Source: Bacillus inaquosorum KCTC 13429
GTDB taxonomy: Bacteria; Bacillota; Bacilli; Bacillales; Bacillaceae
DNA length: 64,000 nt
NCBI RefSeq assembly: GCF_000332645.1
Contig: NZ_AMXN01000001.1
Coordinates: 496,001-560,000 of the forward strand
Direction: 5' to 3'
Shown: positions 38,249 through 48,620 of the stretch, piece after piece
Numbering within the stretch: the stretch's first letter is position 1
Layout of the letters: each line of letters opens with the position of its first letter
The notes under the pieces: model-generated
The model's input: the letters and a program-made list of their open reading frames with translations, nothing else
Told to the model about the DNA's origin: nothing
Databases searched by the model: none
Position numbers and translations under genes: made by a program

Positions 38249-38337
38249 GTTTGCCTCCTTTCTTCATGCATGATAAAGCAGGTGCAATCATAGAAACAGA
38301 AGTGAGTTTATACTGGTATAGAAAGTACTAGCAAAGC

Positions 38338-38370
38338 AAAAAAGCGAAACCTTGTCAGGCTTCGCTTTTG
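38338..38370 (-). terminator. ywaC terminator
   Basis: AAAAGCGAA(g)CC pairs with GG(t)TTCGCTTTT around TGACAA in the leftward sense. It separates ywaC from the MFS cassette. Confidence 0.8.
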
Positions 38371-38386
38371 TAAAATATAATGTTCA

Positions 38387-39019
38387 TCAATCCACTTCTT
38401 TCTTAATCCCCAGCATTTTCTCATCTAAATAATGGGCGATCTCCGCGGCTTCCTTCAGCTCATCTGTTAATTGCTTAGGAACGTCATTGTTCAATTTATA
38501 GTAAATTTTATGTTCAAGGCTCGCCCAGAAATCCATCGCGATCGTCCTGATTTGAATTTCTGCTTTGACGTATTCCACACGGTTCGTTAAATTCACAGGC
38601 ATCTCAATGATTAAATGCAGGCTTCGGTAGCCGTTCGGTTTTGGCGTCTGGATATAATCCTTCACCTTTACGATTCTCAAATCTTCATGCTGCTTCAACA
38701 CATTTACGACATTATAAATATCAGAAATAAAGGAACAAATGATGCGCACACCCGCAATGTCATTGATGTGCTCCTTCATTTCCTTTGTCGTAATCTCGCA
38801 GCCCTTTCTCATTAATTTATTCACGATGCTTTCAAAGCTTTTGACACGGGATTTCGTATGTTCAATCGGGTTGTGTCCGTGTATGAGGTTATATTCCTGG
38901 CTGATAATTGAGAACTTTGTATCCAGCGCATCAAGCGCAAATTTATAAACTAATAATTCATTTTTCCAATCTTCCATTACCGTTTTTAAATCGTCCATAT
39001 GTGTTACAGATAAATCCAT
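38387..39019 (-). CDS. ywaC: Small alarmone synthetase YwaC (SasA/RelP)
   Basis: A 210-residue stand-alone (p)ppGpp synthetase without hydrolase domain. Family motifs G-V-R-I-I-C-S-F near residue 90, P-N-G-Y-R-S-L-H near residue 128 and A-E-I-Q-I-R-T near residue 155 are intact. It makes alarmones in response to cell-envelope stress. The ATG at 39019 follows AAAGGAG by about nine bases and gives the known length. An ECF-type promoter lies upstream. Confidence 0.93.
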   Translation of the reverse strand: MDLSVTHMDDLKTVMEDWKNELLVYKFALDALDTKFSIISQEYNLIHGHNPIEHTKSRVKSFESIVNKLMRKGCEITTKEMKEHINDIAGVRIICSFISDIYNVVNVLKQHEDLRIVKVKDYIQTPKPNGYRSLHLIIEMPVNLTNRVEYVKAEIQIRTIAMDFWASLEHKIYYKLNNDVPKQLTDELKEAAEIAHYLDEKMLGIKKEVD

Positions 39020-39065
39020 TTTCGTCATCTCCTTTAACGGATCTTTATCCGCTGTCCATGTACTA

Positions 39066-39089
39066 GACGTGCCTGCCTGCTGCAAGGTT
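39066..39089 (-). promoter_or_regulatory. ECF sigma promoter of ywaC
   Basis: On the minus strand GAAC, a 17-base spacer and CGTC match the AAC/CGTC pattern of sigma-M/W/X/V promoters, about 45 bases before the start. From memory, ywaC is induced by sigma-M, sigma-W and sigma-V and its promoter is used as a wall-stress reporter. Confidence 0.75.
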
Positions 39090-39124
39090 CTATGATTTTT
39101 TTTACAAAATACTGTCGAATGTAA

Positions 39125-39156
39125 CAAAAAAAGACCGCACGAAACGGGCGGTCTTT
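39125..39156 (-). terminator. menA terminator
   Basis: AAAGACCG(cc) pairs with (gg)CGGTCTTT, followed leftward by a T-run; six bases after the menA stop. Confidence 0.85.
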
Positions 39157-39161
39157 CGGTT

Positions 39162-40097
39162 TTATCGGAAGTAGCTGATCAATAATCCGATCGATAGCAG
39201 GAATCCGAAAAATGTATTCGTTTGGGCTGTTGATTTCATTGCGACAATCATATTCATCGGCAATTCTTTTTGGACGAAGCCCTTCACTGCCTGAACTGGC
39301 TTAGGCACGCTCAAAAAGACGACAAACAGCCACGGGCTTGCGGCACCGGTAATGACCAAGCCGACAACCCAAATATAAGCGACAGCAAACGACGCAGCCA
39401 AGAGAGTGACAGCTCCCTTATGCCCCATCAAAATCGCCAATGTTTTGCGTCCGCCTTTTTTGTCCTCTTCAATATCGCGGATGTTGTTCGACAGGTTAAT
39501 CGCGCCGACAAGAATCGCAATCGGGATCGAAATCAAAATGCTTTGTGTGTTGATCATATCTGTCTGAATGAAAAACGAAATCAGCACAAACACTGAACCC
39601 ATGCAAATGCCTGAGAATAACTCGCCGAACGGCGTGTATGCAATCGGCAGCGGCCCGCCTGTATACAGGTAGCCGATCGCCATGCCGACAAGGCCGATCA
39701 CAGCGAGCCACCAGCTGCTGCTTGCGCAAATATAGACACCGAGCAGAATGGCAATCCCGTATGATGCGAGGGCTAATTGCAAAATCGTCTTAGGCTTCAT
39801 TCCGTGGCGTACAATCGCCCCTCCGATTCCGACAGATTCTGCTGTATCTAGCCCGCGTTTAAAATCGTAGTATTCATTAAATAAGTTCGTCGCAATTTGA
39901 ATCCATAAGCAAGAAAACAGCATAGCCAGAAACAGCAGCAGATCAACCTTCACATAAAACATCGCCAAAACCGTTCCGAGCAGCACAGGCACAAACGATG
40001 CGGTTAACGTATGAGGACGGGTTAACTGCCAAAGGATCTGCCCCATGCTTTCTTTTTCCGGCGCTGTCTGACCCTCACCCTTATTTGTTTGGTTCAT
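39162..40097 (-). CDS. menA: 1,4-dihydroxy-2-naphthoate polyprenyltransferase
   Basis: A 311-residue UbiA-family prenyltransferase with about nine membrane segments. The two aspartate motifs are N-E-Y-Y-D-F-K-R-G near residue 75 and D-I-E-E-D-K-K-G-G near residue 210. It attaches the heptaprenyl chain in menaquinone synthesis, feeding the quinol oxidases Qox and Cyd in this window. An 18-codon ORF with its own ribosome site precedes it by 26 bases. Confidence 0.94.
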   Translation of the reverse strand: MNQTNKGEGQTAPEKESMGQILWQLTRPHTLTASFVPVLLGTVLAMFYVKVDLLLFLAMLFSCLWIQIATNLFNEYYDFKRGLDTAESVGIGGAIVRHGMKPKTILQLALASYGIAILLGVYICASSSWWLAVIGLVGMAIGYLYTGGPLPIAYTPFGELFSGICMGSVFVLISFFIQTDMINTQSILISIPIAILVGAINLSNNIRDIEEDKKGGRKTLAILMGHKGAVTLLAASFAVAYIWVVGLVITGAASPWLFVVFLSVPKPVQAVKGFVQKELPMNMIVAMKSTAQTNTFFGFLLSIGLLISYFR

Positions 40098-40123
40098 CTT
40101 CCTCTTCCTTTCTATTAAAAGGC

Positions 40124-40180
40124 TTACTTTTTTTCAGCCGGCAGCTTGATAAAAACTCCTTTTGCTTCCTTATCTATCAT
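40124..40180 (-). CDS. Candidate 18-residue uORF before menA
   Basis: A short minus-strand ORF, M-I-D-K-E-A-K-G-V-F-I-K-L-P-A-E-K-K. GAGGGAGAA lies six bases before the ATG, a good ribosome site for so small an ORF, and menA starts 26 bases after its stop. It could be a real small protein or a coupled leader peptide. I do not recognise the sequence. Confidence 0.4.
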   Translation of the reverse strand: MIDKEAKGVFIKLPAEKK

Positions 40181-40542
40181 AATGACTTCTCCCTCATTTC
40201 ACAAGATACCGCAAGAAGGCGTTTTCTTTCTTATTATACGCTTTCCGCCCCGATTTCATTAGGTTTCTGCTTTCACCCGAACGAATAGGTACAGAAAAAT
40301 TTTTTTAAGTACATTACGCTTTTTAAAAGTTAAAAAGATCTTTTGACTCCATGTAGGTTTTCCTTTATTATAAATCAGCTCGAGACTTTCCATTCTTGCC
40401 CTTGCAGGTATAAAGTTTCATTTTCAAAAGCAGACGCCGATATATTATTTTGAGGGAGATTAGGGAAAAAATGAAACTTTTTGAGCATCTAATCGTCAAA
40501 TACTCATGTGATTGTCGAAAAAACGGGAAGGGAATTTTTGAT
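40181..40542 (+). promoter_or_regulatory. Divergent control region menA/dlt
   Basis: The rest of the gap is AT-rich. Visible are GCCGATAT at 40436-40443 (sigma-D -10-like; from memory a sigma-D promoter was proposed for dlt, but no -35 TAAA is at the right distance) and the ECF promoter at 40472-40499. The reading frame of dltX is open back to 40450 but no ribosome site supports a longer start. Confidence 0.5.
40472..40499 (+). promoter_or_regulatory. ECF (sigma-X type) promoter of dlt
   Basis: TGAAAC, a 16-base spacer and CGTCAA fit the ECF consensus closely, 44 bases before dltX. From memory dlt depends on sigma-X, with help from sigma-V and sigma-M. Confidence 0.78.
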
Positions 40543-40692
40543 ATGCTGCAATTGATGAAACAGCTGTATGAAAAGCCCGCTGTCAAGTGGACATGTCATA
40601 CAGGATTTTATTTGATGATACTGCTTGTTTTGTTTTTTATGTATGGTTTTCACACCGCGAATACCGGTTCATATATTTATAACGATTTCTAA
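40543..40692 (+). CDS. dltX: Teichoic acid D-Ala incorporation protein DltX
   Basis: A 49-residue single-pass membrane protein that opens the dlt operon. The membrane segment is at about residues 20-37, and the C-terminal motif Y-I-Y-N-D-F is the conserved DltX end, proposed to take part in D-alanine transfer with DltB and DltD. GGGAAGGGA lies about ten bases before the ATG. dltA follows after 17 bases. Confidence 0.88.
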   Translation: MLQLMKQLYEKPAVKWTCHTGFYLMILLVLFFMYGFHTANTGSYIYNDF

Positions 40693-40709
40693 TTGGAGAG
40701 AGAATAACT

Positions 40710-42221
40710 ATGAAACTTTTACATGCTATTCAAACACATGCGGAATCTTATCCGCAAACCGATGCCTTCCGCTCTCAAGGCCAGTCGCTCACGTATCAGG
40801 AATTATGGGAGCAGTCTGACCGAGCGGCTGCCGCGATTCAAAAACGCATTTCTGGGGAAAAGAAATCTCCTATCCTTGTGTACGGCCATATGGAGCCCTG
40901 TATGATCGTTTCCTTCTTAGGAAGCGTCAAAGCGGGACATCCTTATATTCCGGTTGATCTGTCCATTCCGTCCGAGCGGATTGCGAAAATTATCGAAAGC
41001 TCTGGAGCAGAATTGCTGATCAATGCAGCCGGACTTCCAATTGATACAGACAGCCAGCAGATTCAGACGGTTTCAGCAGAAGAACTGCTGGAAAACGAAG
41101 GCGGCTCTGTCAGCCAAGATCAATGGGTCAAGGAACACGAGACATTTTATATCATTTACACTTCCGGAAGCACGGGAAATCCAAAAGGCGTGCAGATTTC
41201 CGCGGCGAATCTTCAAAGCTTCACAGACTGGATTTGTGCAGACTTTCCAGTCAACGGAGGAAAAACATTTTTAAACCAAGCGCCGTTTTCATTTGATTTA
41301 TCTGTCATGGATCTTTATCCATGCCTTCAATCAGGCGGGACTTTACACTGCGTGACAAAGGATGCTGTGAATAAGCCGAAAATCTTATTCGAAGAGCTGA
41401 AGAAGTCCGGGCTGAATGTGTGGACATCAACGCCTTCCTTTGTGCAGATGTGCCTGATGGACCCAGGTTTTTCACAAGACCTGCTGCCTGATGCAGACAC
41501 ATTTATGTTTTGCGGAGAGGTTCTACCGGTTTCTGTGGCAAATGCGCTGCTTGAGCGTTTTCCGAAAGCAAAAATCTTTAATACGTATGGTCCGACTGAA
41601 GCGACAGTGGCTGTCACATCCGTTGAAATTACAAGTGACGTCATCAGCCGCAACGAATCGCTTCCAGTCGGCTTCGCCAAGCCAGATATGAACATTTTCA
41701 TTATGGATGAACAGGGACAGCCGCTTCCTGATGGAGAAAAAGGAGAAATCGTCATTGCAGGGCCGAGCGTAAGCCGAGGCTACCTTGGTGAGCCAGAGCT
41801 GACGGAAAAAGCGTTTTTCTCTTATGAAGGACAGTGGGCATACCGGACTGGCGATGCTGGCTATATCCAAGATGGTCAGATTTTCTGCCAAGGACGTTTG
41901 GATTTCCAAATTAAACTTCACGGCTACCGAATGGAGCTTGAGGAAATTGAGTTCCATGTCAGACAGTCTCAGTACGTTCGTTCTGCTGTTGTGATTCCGT
42001 ATCAGCCAAACGGAACAGTCGAGTACCTGATCGCTGCTGTTGTGCCTGAGGAGCATGAGTTCCAGAAGGAGTTCCAGCTGACAAGCGCCATTAAAAAAGA
42101 GCTTGCCGCTTCCCTTCCGGCGTATATGATCCCGAGAAAATTCATCTATCAGGATCACATTCAAATGACGGCCAACGGCAAAATTGACCGGAAGCGCATC
42201 GGCGAAGAGGTTCTTGTATGA
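40710..42221 (+). CDS. dltA: D-alanine--D-alanyl carrier protein ligase
   Basis: A 503-residue adenylating enzyme that charges DltC with D-alanine. The P-loop-like [11 protein letters not shown] is near residue 150, the A8-type [13 protein letters not shown] near residue 397, and the catalytic lysine in N-G-K-I-D-R near residue 491. GGAGAG precedes the ATG; the end overlaps dltB (ATGA). Confidence 0.96.
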   Translation: MKLLHAIQTHAESYPQTDAFRSQGQSLTYQELWEQSDRAAAAIQKRISGEKKSPILVYGHMEPCMIVSFLGSVKAGHPYIPVDLSIPSERIAKIIESSGAELLINAAGLPIDTDSQQIQTVSAEELLENEGGSVSQDQWVKEHETFYIIYTSGSTGNPKGVQISAANLQSFTDWICADFPVNGGKTFLNQAPFSFDLSVMDLYPCLQSGGTLHCVTKDAVNKPKILFEELKKSGLNVWTSTPSFVQMCLMDPGFSQDLLPDADTFMFCGEVLPVSVANALLERFPKAKIFNTYGPTEATVAVTSVEITSDVISRNESLPVGFAKPDMNIFIMDEQGQPLPDGEKGEIVIAGPSVSRGYLGEPELTEKAFFSYEGQWAYRTGDAGYIQDGQIFCQGRLDFQIKLHGYRMELEEIEFHVRQSQYVRSAVVIPYQPNGTVEYLIAAVVPEEHEFQKEFQLTSAIKKELAASLPAYMIPRKFIYQDHIQMTANGKIDRKRIGEEVLV

Positions 42222-43405
42222 CGCCTTACAGCTCGTTTTTATTCTTTATACTGCTTGGCATTCTTCTTCTGCCGACGATCATTCTCGGCCTGAACGGAAA
42301 AAGATTTCAAGCATACAACATGTTCATATCTATCATTATATTGGCTTTAATTTTTTCGCACGACTTACATGGGGTCATCGCACTGTGTCTGTTTACGATA
42401 TGGCAGGTGCTCTTGATCAGCGGCTATCTGGCGTACCGGCAGAAAGCGAACAGCGGCTTTGTCTTTTGCGGAGCTGTTATCGCGGCGATTCTGCCTTTAT
42501 TCTTGTCAAAAATATGGCCGTTTCTTTCACACCCGCAGCCGCATCACCCGCCACATAACCTGATCAGCTTTTTAGGGATTTCGTATTTAACCTTTAAAGG
42601 CGTTCAGCTGATTATGGAAGCAAGGGACGGTCTGCTGAAGGAACAGCTGCCGCTGCACCGCCTACTGTATTTCATCCTGTTTTTCCCGACGATTTCCTCC
42701 GGTCCGATCGACAGATACCGCCGGTTCGTCAAGGATGAACAGAAGGCTTGGACGAAAGAAGAATACGCCGACCTATTGTATACAGGGATTCATAAGATCT
42801 TTATCGGTTTCCTGTACAAGTTTATTATCGGCTATGCAATCAATACGTACTTCATCATGAATCTTCCCGCGATCACGCACAATAAGATTCTTGGGAACCT
42901 GCTGTACATGTACGGCTACAGCATGTATTTATTCTTTGATTTCGCCGGCTACACGATGTTTGCCGTCGGGGTCAGCTATATCATGGGCATTAAATCACCG
43001 GAAAACTTTAATAAACCGTTTATCAGTAAAAATATTAAAGATTTCTGGAATCGCTGGCATATGTCTCTGTCATTTTGGTTTAGAGATTATGTGTTTATGA
43101 GATTCGTATTTTGGATGACAAAGAAAAAGTGGATCAAAAACCGTATGGCTGTCTCAAACATCGGGTATTTCCTGCTGTTTATGCTGATGGGGGTTTGGCA
43201 CGGGCTTGCGCCGCAATATATCATCTACGGCCTCTATCACGCCGTGCTGATGACGTGTTACAACTTTTTCGAGAAGTGGAATAAGAAATATAAATGGCTG
43301 CCGTCCAACCGCTGGACAACCGTTCTCGCTATTGTGATCACGTTCCACTTCGTTTGCTTCGGGTTTTATATTTTCTCAGGAAAATTATTTCATCACCACC
43401 ATTAA
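42218..43405 (+). CDS. dltB: D-alanyl transfer membrane protein DltB (MBOAT)
   Basis: A 395-residue MBOAT-family acyltransferase with eleven or so membrane segments. The catalytic histidine lies in M-G-V-W-H-G-L-A near residue 328, preceded by the [12 protein letters not shown] motif near residue 280. It moves D-alanine from DltC across the membrane. It overlaps dltA by four bases and ends with a short His run (H-H-H-H). Confidence 0.95.
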   Translation: MTPYSSFLFFILLGILLLPTIILGLNGKRFQAYNMFISIIILALIFSHDLHGVIALCLFTIWQVLLISGYLAYRQKANSGFVFCGAVIAAILPLFLSKIWPFLSHPQPHHPPHNLISFLGISYLTFKGVQLIMEARDGLLKEQLPLHRLLYFILFFPTISSGPIDRYRRFVKDEQKAWTKEEYADLLYTGIHKIFIGFLYKFIIGYAINTYFIMNLPAITHNKILGNLLYMYGYSMYLFFDFAGYTMFAVGVSYIMGIKSPENFNKPFISKNIKDFWNRWHMSLSFWFRDYVFMRFVFWMTKKKWIKNRMAVSNIGYFLLFMLMGVWHGLAPQYIIYGLYHAVLMTCYNFFEKWNKKYKWLPSNRWTTVLAIVITFHFVCFGFYIFSGKLFHHHH

Positions 43406-43421
43406 AGGAGATTAGAAAGCT

Positions 43422-43658
43422 ATGGATTTTAAACAAGAGGTATTAGATGTTTTAGCAGAGGTTTGCCAGGATGACATCGTAAAGGAAAATCCTGATATTG
43501 AAATTTTTGAAGAAGGTTTGCTTGATTCTTTTGGAACAGTAGAATTGTTGCTTGCGATTGAAAACCGTTTTGATATTTTAGTGCCGATCACTGAATTTGA
43601 CCGGGATGTTTGGAATACGCCTAACAACATTGTAAATCAGCTGTCTGAGTTGAAATAA
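43422..43658 (+). CDS. dltC: D-alanyl carrier protein DltC
   Basis: A 78-residue acyl-carrier protein. The phosphopantetheine serine is in L-L-D-S-F-G-T-V-E (about residue 36). AAAGGAG precedes the ATG. Its stop overlaps the dltD start by one base (TAATG). Confidence 0.95.
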   Translation: MDFKQEVLDVLAEVCQDDIVKENPDIEIFEEGLLDSFGTVELLLAIENRFDILVPITEFDRDVWNTPNNIVNQLSELK

Positions 43659-44836
43659 TGAAAAAGCGTTTTTTCGGTCCAATTATTTTGGCGTTTATTC
43701 TATTCGCAGGCGCCATCGCAATTCCATCTTCATGGCTGACAGGCTTCATCACCGATAAACGGGTGAAAGAGTCAGCAACAGCCTTGAACCCAAGTATGTT
43801 TCAAGGGCTTTATTTACAAGATCAAATGCTCAAAGATCCGACATATCTTCCGATTTACGGGTCTTCTGAGCTTTCCCGGCTGGACGAGTTCCACCCATCT
43901 AATTATTTTCAAGTAAACAATGAGGGGTTCACGCCATACCTTGTCGGCAAAGGCGGGTCCCAGTCATTGATTCATTCTTTAAACTTCGCTGCCCATATGG
44001 ATCAGCTGAAAGGCAAAAAAATCGTATTCATCGTGTCTCCGCAATGGTTTATTAAGCGCGGGTCTGATGAACAGCATTTCGCCCCGAACTATTCTGCGCT
44101 GCAAGGGCTAGATTTGGCATTTAACGAGCAGATCGACCCTGATGTGAAAAAGAAAATGATGAAACGCATGCTGCGCTTTAAGGCCGTGCAAAACGATGCG
44201 ATTCTTTCCGAGCTGTACAAAGCAATGATAAACGGCCAGACATGGAAAGCAAACGCGCTGAAGCCGGCGGCAAAAGTCTATTACAGCATGCTGGAAAAGA
44301 AAGACATGTATTATTCAGCGACGGAATCATCCGGGCCAAAGCGTTATATCTCGCAGTCAGTAAAGGATAAGTCATGGTCTGAATTAAATAAACTCGCAGA
44401 TCAATCAGGCAAACGCCATTCCGGATCTAACGATTTTCATATCGACAATCCAGTTTATAAAAAGCTGAAGCCGAAAGTGCCAAAGCTGAAAGGGAAAAAC
44501 AAAGGAAGATCGTATGCGGTGTCACCGGAATACGGCGACTTTGAAATGATGCTTGATATCCTGAAGGATGCGGGTGCAGAGCCTATGTTTGTCACCATCC
44601 CTGTTAACGGAAAATGGTACGACTACACAGGCTTCCCGAAAAAAGGCCGCACTGACTATTACAAAAAAGTGAATATGCAGATTAGAGCGAAGGGTTTCCA
44701 GGTTGCTGATTTTTCAGGGCATGAATATGACCCGTATTTCATGAAAGATACCATTCACATCGGCTGGAAAGGCTGGGTGTACGTCGATAAAGCAATTGAC
44801 GAATTTTATAAAACCGGAAAAGTCACTTCATCCTGA
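43658..44836 (+). CDS. dltD: D-alanyl-lipoteichoic acid transfer protein DltD
   Basis: A 392-residue SGNH-like protein anchored by one N-terminal membrane segment. The nucleophile motif G-S-S-E-L-S-R is near residue 68, and the D-x-x-H part is in M-K-D-T-I-H-I-G-W-K near residue 365. It acts outside the membrane in the last step of D-alanine transfer to teichoic acid. Confidence 0.95.
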   Translation: MKKRFFGPIILAFILFAGAIAIPSSWLTGFITDKRVKESATALNPSMFQGLYLQDQMLKDPTYLPIYGSSELSRLDEFHPSNYFQVNNEGFTPYLVGKGGSQSLIHSLNFAAHMDQLKGKKIVFIVSPQWFIKRGSDEQHFAPNYSALQGLDLAFNEQIDPDVKKKMMKRMLRFKAVQNDAILSELYKAMINGQTWKANALKPAAKVYYSMLEKKDMYYSATESSGPKRYISQSVKDKSWSELNKLADQSGKRHSGSNDFHIDNPVYKKLKPKVPKLKGKNKGRSYAVSPEYGDFEMMLDILKDAGAEPMFVTIPVNGKWYDYTGFPKKGRTDYYKKVNMQIRAKGFQVADFSGHEYDPYFMKDTIHIGWKGWVYVDKAIDEFYKTGKVTSS

Positions 44837-44922
44837 GCATCTCGTAGGACGCTGCTGCATATTTCCTGCTAAGATTTGAAATAGTAAAGGAATCACAGCC
44901 AACTAGTAAGAGGTGTACATTA

Positions 44923-45681
44923 ATGAAGATGACAGGCAATACGGTTTTAATTACAGGGGGTTCCGCAGGCATTGGGCTTGAACTGGCCAAGCGGCTGCTG
45001 GAGCTCGGTAATGAAGTCGTGATTTGCGGACGCAGCGAAGCGCGTCTTACAGAAGCAAAGCAGCAGCTCCCAAACATCCATACAAAGCAATGTGATGTTG
45101 CAGACCGTTCGCAGCGGGAAGCATTGTTTGAATGGGCTCTAAAGAAATTTCCGAACCTGAATGTTCTGGTCAATAACGCCGGCATTCAAAAGGAGATCGA
45201 CTTCAAAAAAGGGACAGAGGAGCTTTTTGAGGACGGAGATGAAATTGAACTTAATTTCCAAGCGCCTGTCCATTTATCAGCTCTTTTCACACCTCATTTG
45301 ATGAAGAAGCCCGACGCGGCAATTGTTCAGGTCACGTCGGGGCTTGCGTTTAACCTGTTAGCTGTTTATCCGGTGTACTGTGCAACAAAAGCGGCGCTTC
45401 ACTCGTTCTCGCTTACACTCAGACACCAGCTTCGCGATACGAGCGTGGAAGTGATTGAAATGGCGCCTCCTATGGTGGACACGGGATTAAACCAAAAATC
45501 ACGCGATAAACAAGGCCTGACATACCGCGGCATTTCAGCTGAAGAATATGTTCAATATTTCTTGGACGGCTTGAAAGAAGGCAAACAAGAGATTACAAAT
45601 GAACGTGTTGAAGGTCTTCGGAATGCCACTCGCGCCGATTATGACAGGGTGTTCGAACAAATGAACACGCAGGAGAATTAA
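44923..45681 (+). CDS. dltE: Short-chain dehydrogenase DltE
   Basis: A 252-residue SDR-family oxidoreductase: cofactor motif T-G-G-S-A-G-I-G near residue 10, N-N-A-G near residue 83, and catalytic Y-C-A-T-K near residue 148. It is the last gene of the operon, 86 bases after dltD, and is not needed for D-alanylation as far as I remember; its substrate is unknown. GGTG-type ribosome site (AGAGGTG) precedes the ATG. Confidence 0.92.
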   Translation: MKMTGNTVLITGGSAGIGLELAKRLLELGNEVVICGRSEARLTEAKQQLPNIHTKQCDVADRSQREALFEWALKKFPNLNVLVNNAGIQKEIDFKKGTEELFEDGDEIELNFQAPVHLSALFTPHLMKKPDAAIVQVTSGLAFNLLAVYPVYCATKAALHSFSLTLRHQLRDTSVEVIEMAPPMVDTGLNQKSRDKQGLTYRGISAEEYVQYFLDGLKEGKQEITNERVEGLRNATRADYDRVFEQMNTQEN

Positions 45682-45697
45682 TTTCTCCTGCTTTTTT
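45670..45697 (+). terminator. dlt operon terminator
   Basis: CAGGAGAA pairs with TTCTCCTG around TTAAT; T-run follows. It overlaps the dltE stop. Confidence 0.85.
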
Positions 45698-45822
45698 CTT
45701 ATGAATTTCTTACAAATTTGAGCAAACCTATTGCGAATATTTGTTGAAGGTATACAATAGAATATAAATTATTTTCAAATAAGTTTGATAATATAAACAA
45801 TTTAACAGCAGGGAGATTGACC

Positions 45823-46914
45823 ATGACTAAACAAACGATTCGTGTTGAATTGACATCAACCAAAAAACCGAAACCAGACCCAAATCAGCTTTCGTTCGGA
45901 AGAGTGTTTACAGACCACATGTTTGTAATGGACTACGCGGCGGATAAAGGATGGTACGACCCAAGAATCATTCCTTATCAATCTATTTCAATGGACCCAG
46001 CGGCAATGGTATATCACTACGGCCAAACCGTGTTTGAAGGGTTAAAGGCTTACGTCTCAGAGGATGACCATGTCCTGCTTTTCAGACCGGAAAAAAATAT
46101 GGAGCGCCTGAATCAATCAAACGACCGCCTCTGCATCCCGCAAATCGATGAAGAACAGGTTCTCGAAGGCTTAAAACAGCTTGTCGCGATCGATAAAGAC
46201 TGGATTCCGAATGCGGAGGGCACGTCCCTTTATATCCGTCCGTTCATCATCGCCACCGAGCCTTTCCTCGGTGTTGCGGCATCTCATACGTATAAGCTCT
46301 TTATCATTCTTTCTCCGGTCGGCTCATATTACAAAGAAGGCATCAAGCCGGTCAAAATCGCTGTTGAAAGTGAATTTGTCCGTGCGGTAAAAGGCGGAAC
46401 GGGAAATGCCAAAACCGCAGGGAATTACGCTTCAAGCTTAAAAGCGCAGCAGGTAGCCGAAGAGAAAGGATTTTCTCAAGTACTCTGGCTGGACGGGATT
46501 GAAAAGAAATACATCGAAGAAGTCGGAAGCATGAACATCTTCTTCAAAATCAACGGTGAAATTGTAACGCCAATGCTGAACGGAAGCATCCTGGAAGGCA
46601 TTACGCGCAATTCCGTCATCGCCTTGCTTAAGCATTGGGGCCTTTCCGTTTCAGAACGGAAAATTGCGATCGATGAGGTCATCCAAGCCCATAAAGACGG
46701 CATCCTTGAAGAAGCCTTCGGAACCGGTACAGCTGCTGTTATTTCCCCGGTCGGTGAGCTGATCTGGCAGGATGAAACACTGTCGATTAACAACGGTGAA
46801 ACAGGAGAAATCGCAAAAAAACTATATGACACGATTACAGGCATTCAAAAAGGCACTGTCGCGGATGAATTCGGATGGACGACTGAAGTTGCAGCGCTGA
46901 CTGAAAGCAAATAA
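45823..46914 (+). CDS. ilvK: Branched-chain amino acid aminotransferase IlvK (YwaA)
   Basis: A 363-residue class IV PLP aminotransferase for the last step of Ile, Leu and Val synthesis. The PLP lysine is in [12 protein letters not shown] near residue 202, and E-V-G-S-M-N-I-F-F near residue 238 is the family signature. The ATG at 45823 is seven bases after GGGAG; the in-frame TTG at 45817 is too close. The 135-base leader contains AT-rich ATTTTCAAATAAG-type sequence that could be a degenerate CodY site, as 168 ilvK is under CodY. Confidence 0.93.
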   Translation: MTKQTIRVELTSTKKPKPDPNQLSFGRVFTDHMFVMDYAADKGWYDPRIIPYQSISMDPAAMVYHYGQTVFEGLKAYVSEDDHVLLFRPEKNMERLNQSNDRLCIPQIDEEQVLEGLKQLVAIDKDWIPNAEGTSLYIRPFIIATEPFLGVAASHTYKLFIILSPVGSYYKEGIKPVKIAVESEFVRAVKGGTGNAKTAGNYASSLKAQQVAEEKGFSQVLWLDGIEKKYIEEVGSMNIFFKINGEIVTPMLNGSILEGITRNSVIALLKHWGLSVSERKIAIDEVIQAHKDGILEEAFGTGTAAVISPVGELIWQDETLSINNGETGEIAKKLYDTITGIQKGTVADEFGWTTEVAALTESK

Positions 46915-46915
46915 G

Positions 46916-46945
46916 AAAAAAGCCGGCCACTGGGCCGGCTTTTTT
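46916..46945. terminator. Two-way terminator ilvK/licH
   Basis: AAAAAAGCCGGCC pairs with GGCCGGCTTTTTT around ACTG. Confidence 0.93.
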
Positions 46946-48273
46946 TACGCTTCAATTTTGTTAAAGAACTGCGGCAGGTACGCTTTGTGCGCCTCCATCA
47001 TTTCGTCTAAAATCTGTTTGGCCACAGTGTCGGATGGAACGAGCGGGTTAATCGTCATGGCGAGGAGTGCTGTTTGATAGTCGCCTGTGACCGCCGCTTC
47101 TGCCGCGACACGCTCAAAGGATTTGATTTGCTGAACGAGGCCCCGGACAGACACTGGCAAGTCGCCGACAGCTATTGGCTTAGGGCCGTTTTTCGTCATC
47201 ACGCAGTTCACTTCAACCGCGGAATCGTCTGGGATGCTGGCGATTGCGCCGTTATTGACCGTGTTCACCGGCTGAATGTCGTGTTTATCATTGTAAATGG
47301 AGCTGATCAAGTTACACGCTGCATCGCTGTAGTAAGCACCGCCCCGTTTTTCCAGCTGCGGCGGTTTGATCGCAAGGTTCGGATCTTTGTAAAGTTCGAA
47401 CAGCTCTTTTTCGACCTTCTGCACAACTTCAGCGCGGGTGCCTTCCGTTTGTGATGCTTCCAGTTCATGCTCCAGCATCTCTTTTGTTTTGAAATAGTAA
47501 CGGTGGTAGCCGCAAGGGATGATATCGAGCGCTTTTAAAAAGTCCGGCTCCCACTCTGCTCCTGAGATGTTTTTCATCGTCATTGCGTTTTTCGGATCAC
47601 CCATCGCTTCGATTACTTGATCCTTCACACTTACGCCGTCCAAGAAAACATCCAGCCCGAACACCATGTGATTTAATCCGGCGAATTGGACTTCTACGCG
47701 GTTCACATCTACGTCAAGCGCTTTGGCTACACCCATTTTGATGCCGATCGGAACGTTACAGAGACCGACGACTTTCTTCAGGTTAGAGTAACGAAGCAAG
47801 GCCTCTGTCACCATGCCGGCAGGGTTTGTGAAATTGACGAGCCATGCATTCGGGCAGAGCTCTTCGATATCCTTTGCGATCTCAAGGATGACCGGAATCG
47901 TTCGCAACCCTTTAAACAGGCCTCCCGGGCCGTTCGTTTCCTGGCCGATGACGTCATATTTTAATGGGATGCGTTCATCCTTAGCTCTTGCCTGCAGAAG
48001 CCCGACACGGAATTGAGTCGTGACAAAGTCTGCGTCTTTCAGCGCTTTTCTCCGGTCGAGCGTAAGGTGAATGTCGATTGGGACGCCGGCTTTTTCAACC
48101 ATCCGTTTGGCGAGCGTACCGACAATATTCAGCTTTTCTTCGCCCTCAGGGATATCGACGAGCCATAATTCACGGACAGGCAGCTCATCATACCGTTTAA
48201 TGAACCCTTCCACGAGCTCTGGCGTGTAGCTTGAACCTCCGCCAATCGTTACAATCTTCAATCCTTTTGTCAT
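46945..48273 (-). CDS. licH: 6-phospho-beta-glucosidase LicH (GH4)
   Basis: A 442-residue family-4 glycosidase that uses NAD and a metal. The Rossmann start [12 protein letters not shown] is at residue 7; N-F-T-N-P-A-G near residue 150 and L-C-N-V-P-I-G near residue 174 carry metal and phosphate contacts. It splits phosphorylated cellobiose or lichenan oligosaccharides imported by LicBCA. It is the last gene of the operon and overlaps licA by four bases. Confidence 0.94.
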   Translation of the reverse strand: MTKGLKIVTIGGGSSYTPELVEGFIKRYDELPVRELWLVDIPEGEEKLNIVGTLAKRMVEKAGVPIDIHLTLDRRKALKDADFVTTQFRVGLLQARAKDERIPLKYDVIGQETNGPGGLFKGLRTIPVILEIAKDIEELCPNAWLVNFTNPAGMVTEALLRYSNLKKVVGLCNVPIGIKMGVAKALDVDVNRVEVQFAGLNHMVFGLDVFLDGVSVKDQVIEAMGDPKNAMTMKNISGAEWEPDFLKALDIIPCGYHRYYFKTKEMLEHELEASQTEGTRAEVVQKVEKELFELYKDPNLAIKPPQLEKRGGAYYSDAACNLISSIYNDKHDIQPVNTVNNGAIASIPDDSAVEVNCVMTKNGPKPIAVGDLPVSVRGLVQQIKSFERVAAEAAVTGDYQTALLAMTINPLVPSDTVAKQILDEMMEAHKAYLPQFFNKIEA

Positions 48274-48602
48274 ATGCTTGCTCCCCTTTGCTCAGTGATT
48301 TTTTCATATAACTCAATGAACTCCGCCGCCAGATCCTTCACTGTCATCGCATTCATTAAATGATCCTGTGCATGCACCATCAGAAGCGTCATTTCCGTTT
48401 TTTCTCCGCCCGCTTCATTTTGGATCAGCTCTGTCTGATAATGATGGGCTTTTGTTAATTCTTCTGCGGACTCTTGAAGCTTTTTCCGCGCTTCTTCTGC
48501 GTCACCGCTTTTCGCAGCGGCAATGGCCTCCATTGCGGAGCTCCTTCCGTTTCCTCCGTGAAGGATAATTTGAAAAATGATTTGCTCCATATTCTCATTC
48601 AC
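48270..48602 (-). CDS. licA: PTS lichenan-specific EIIA component LicA
   Basis: A 110-residue EIIA of the lactose/cellobiose family. The phospho-histidine is in [12 protein letters not shown] near residue 78. I chose the GTG at 48602, eight bases after AAGGAAG, which gives the usual length; an in-frame GTG at 48611 abuts the ribosome site. Confidence 0.92.
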   Translation of the reverse strand: MNENMEQIIFQIILHGGNGRSSAMEAIAAAKSGDAEEARKKLQESAEELTKAHHYQTELIQNEAGGEKTEMTLLMVHAQDHLMNAMTVKDLAAEFIELYEKITEQRGASI

Positions 48603-48620
48603 GCGATTCACTTCCTTTCT

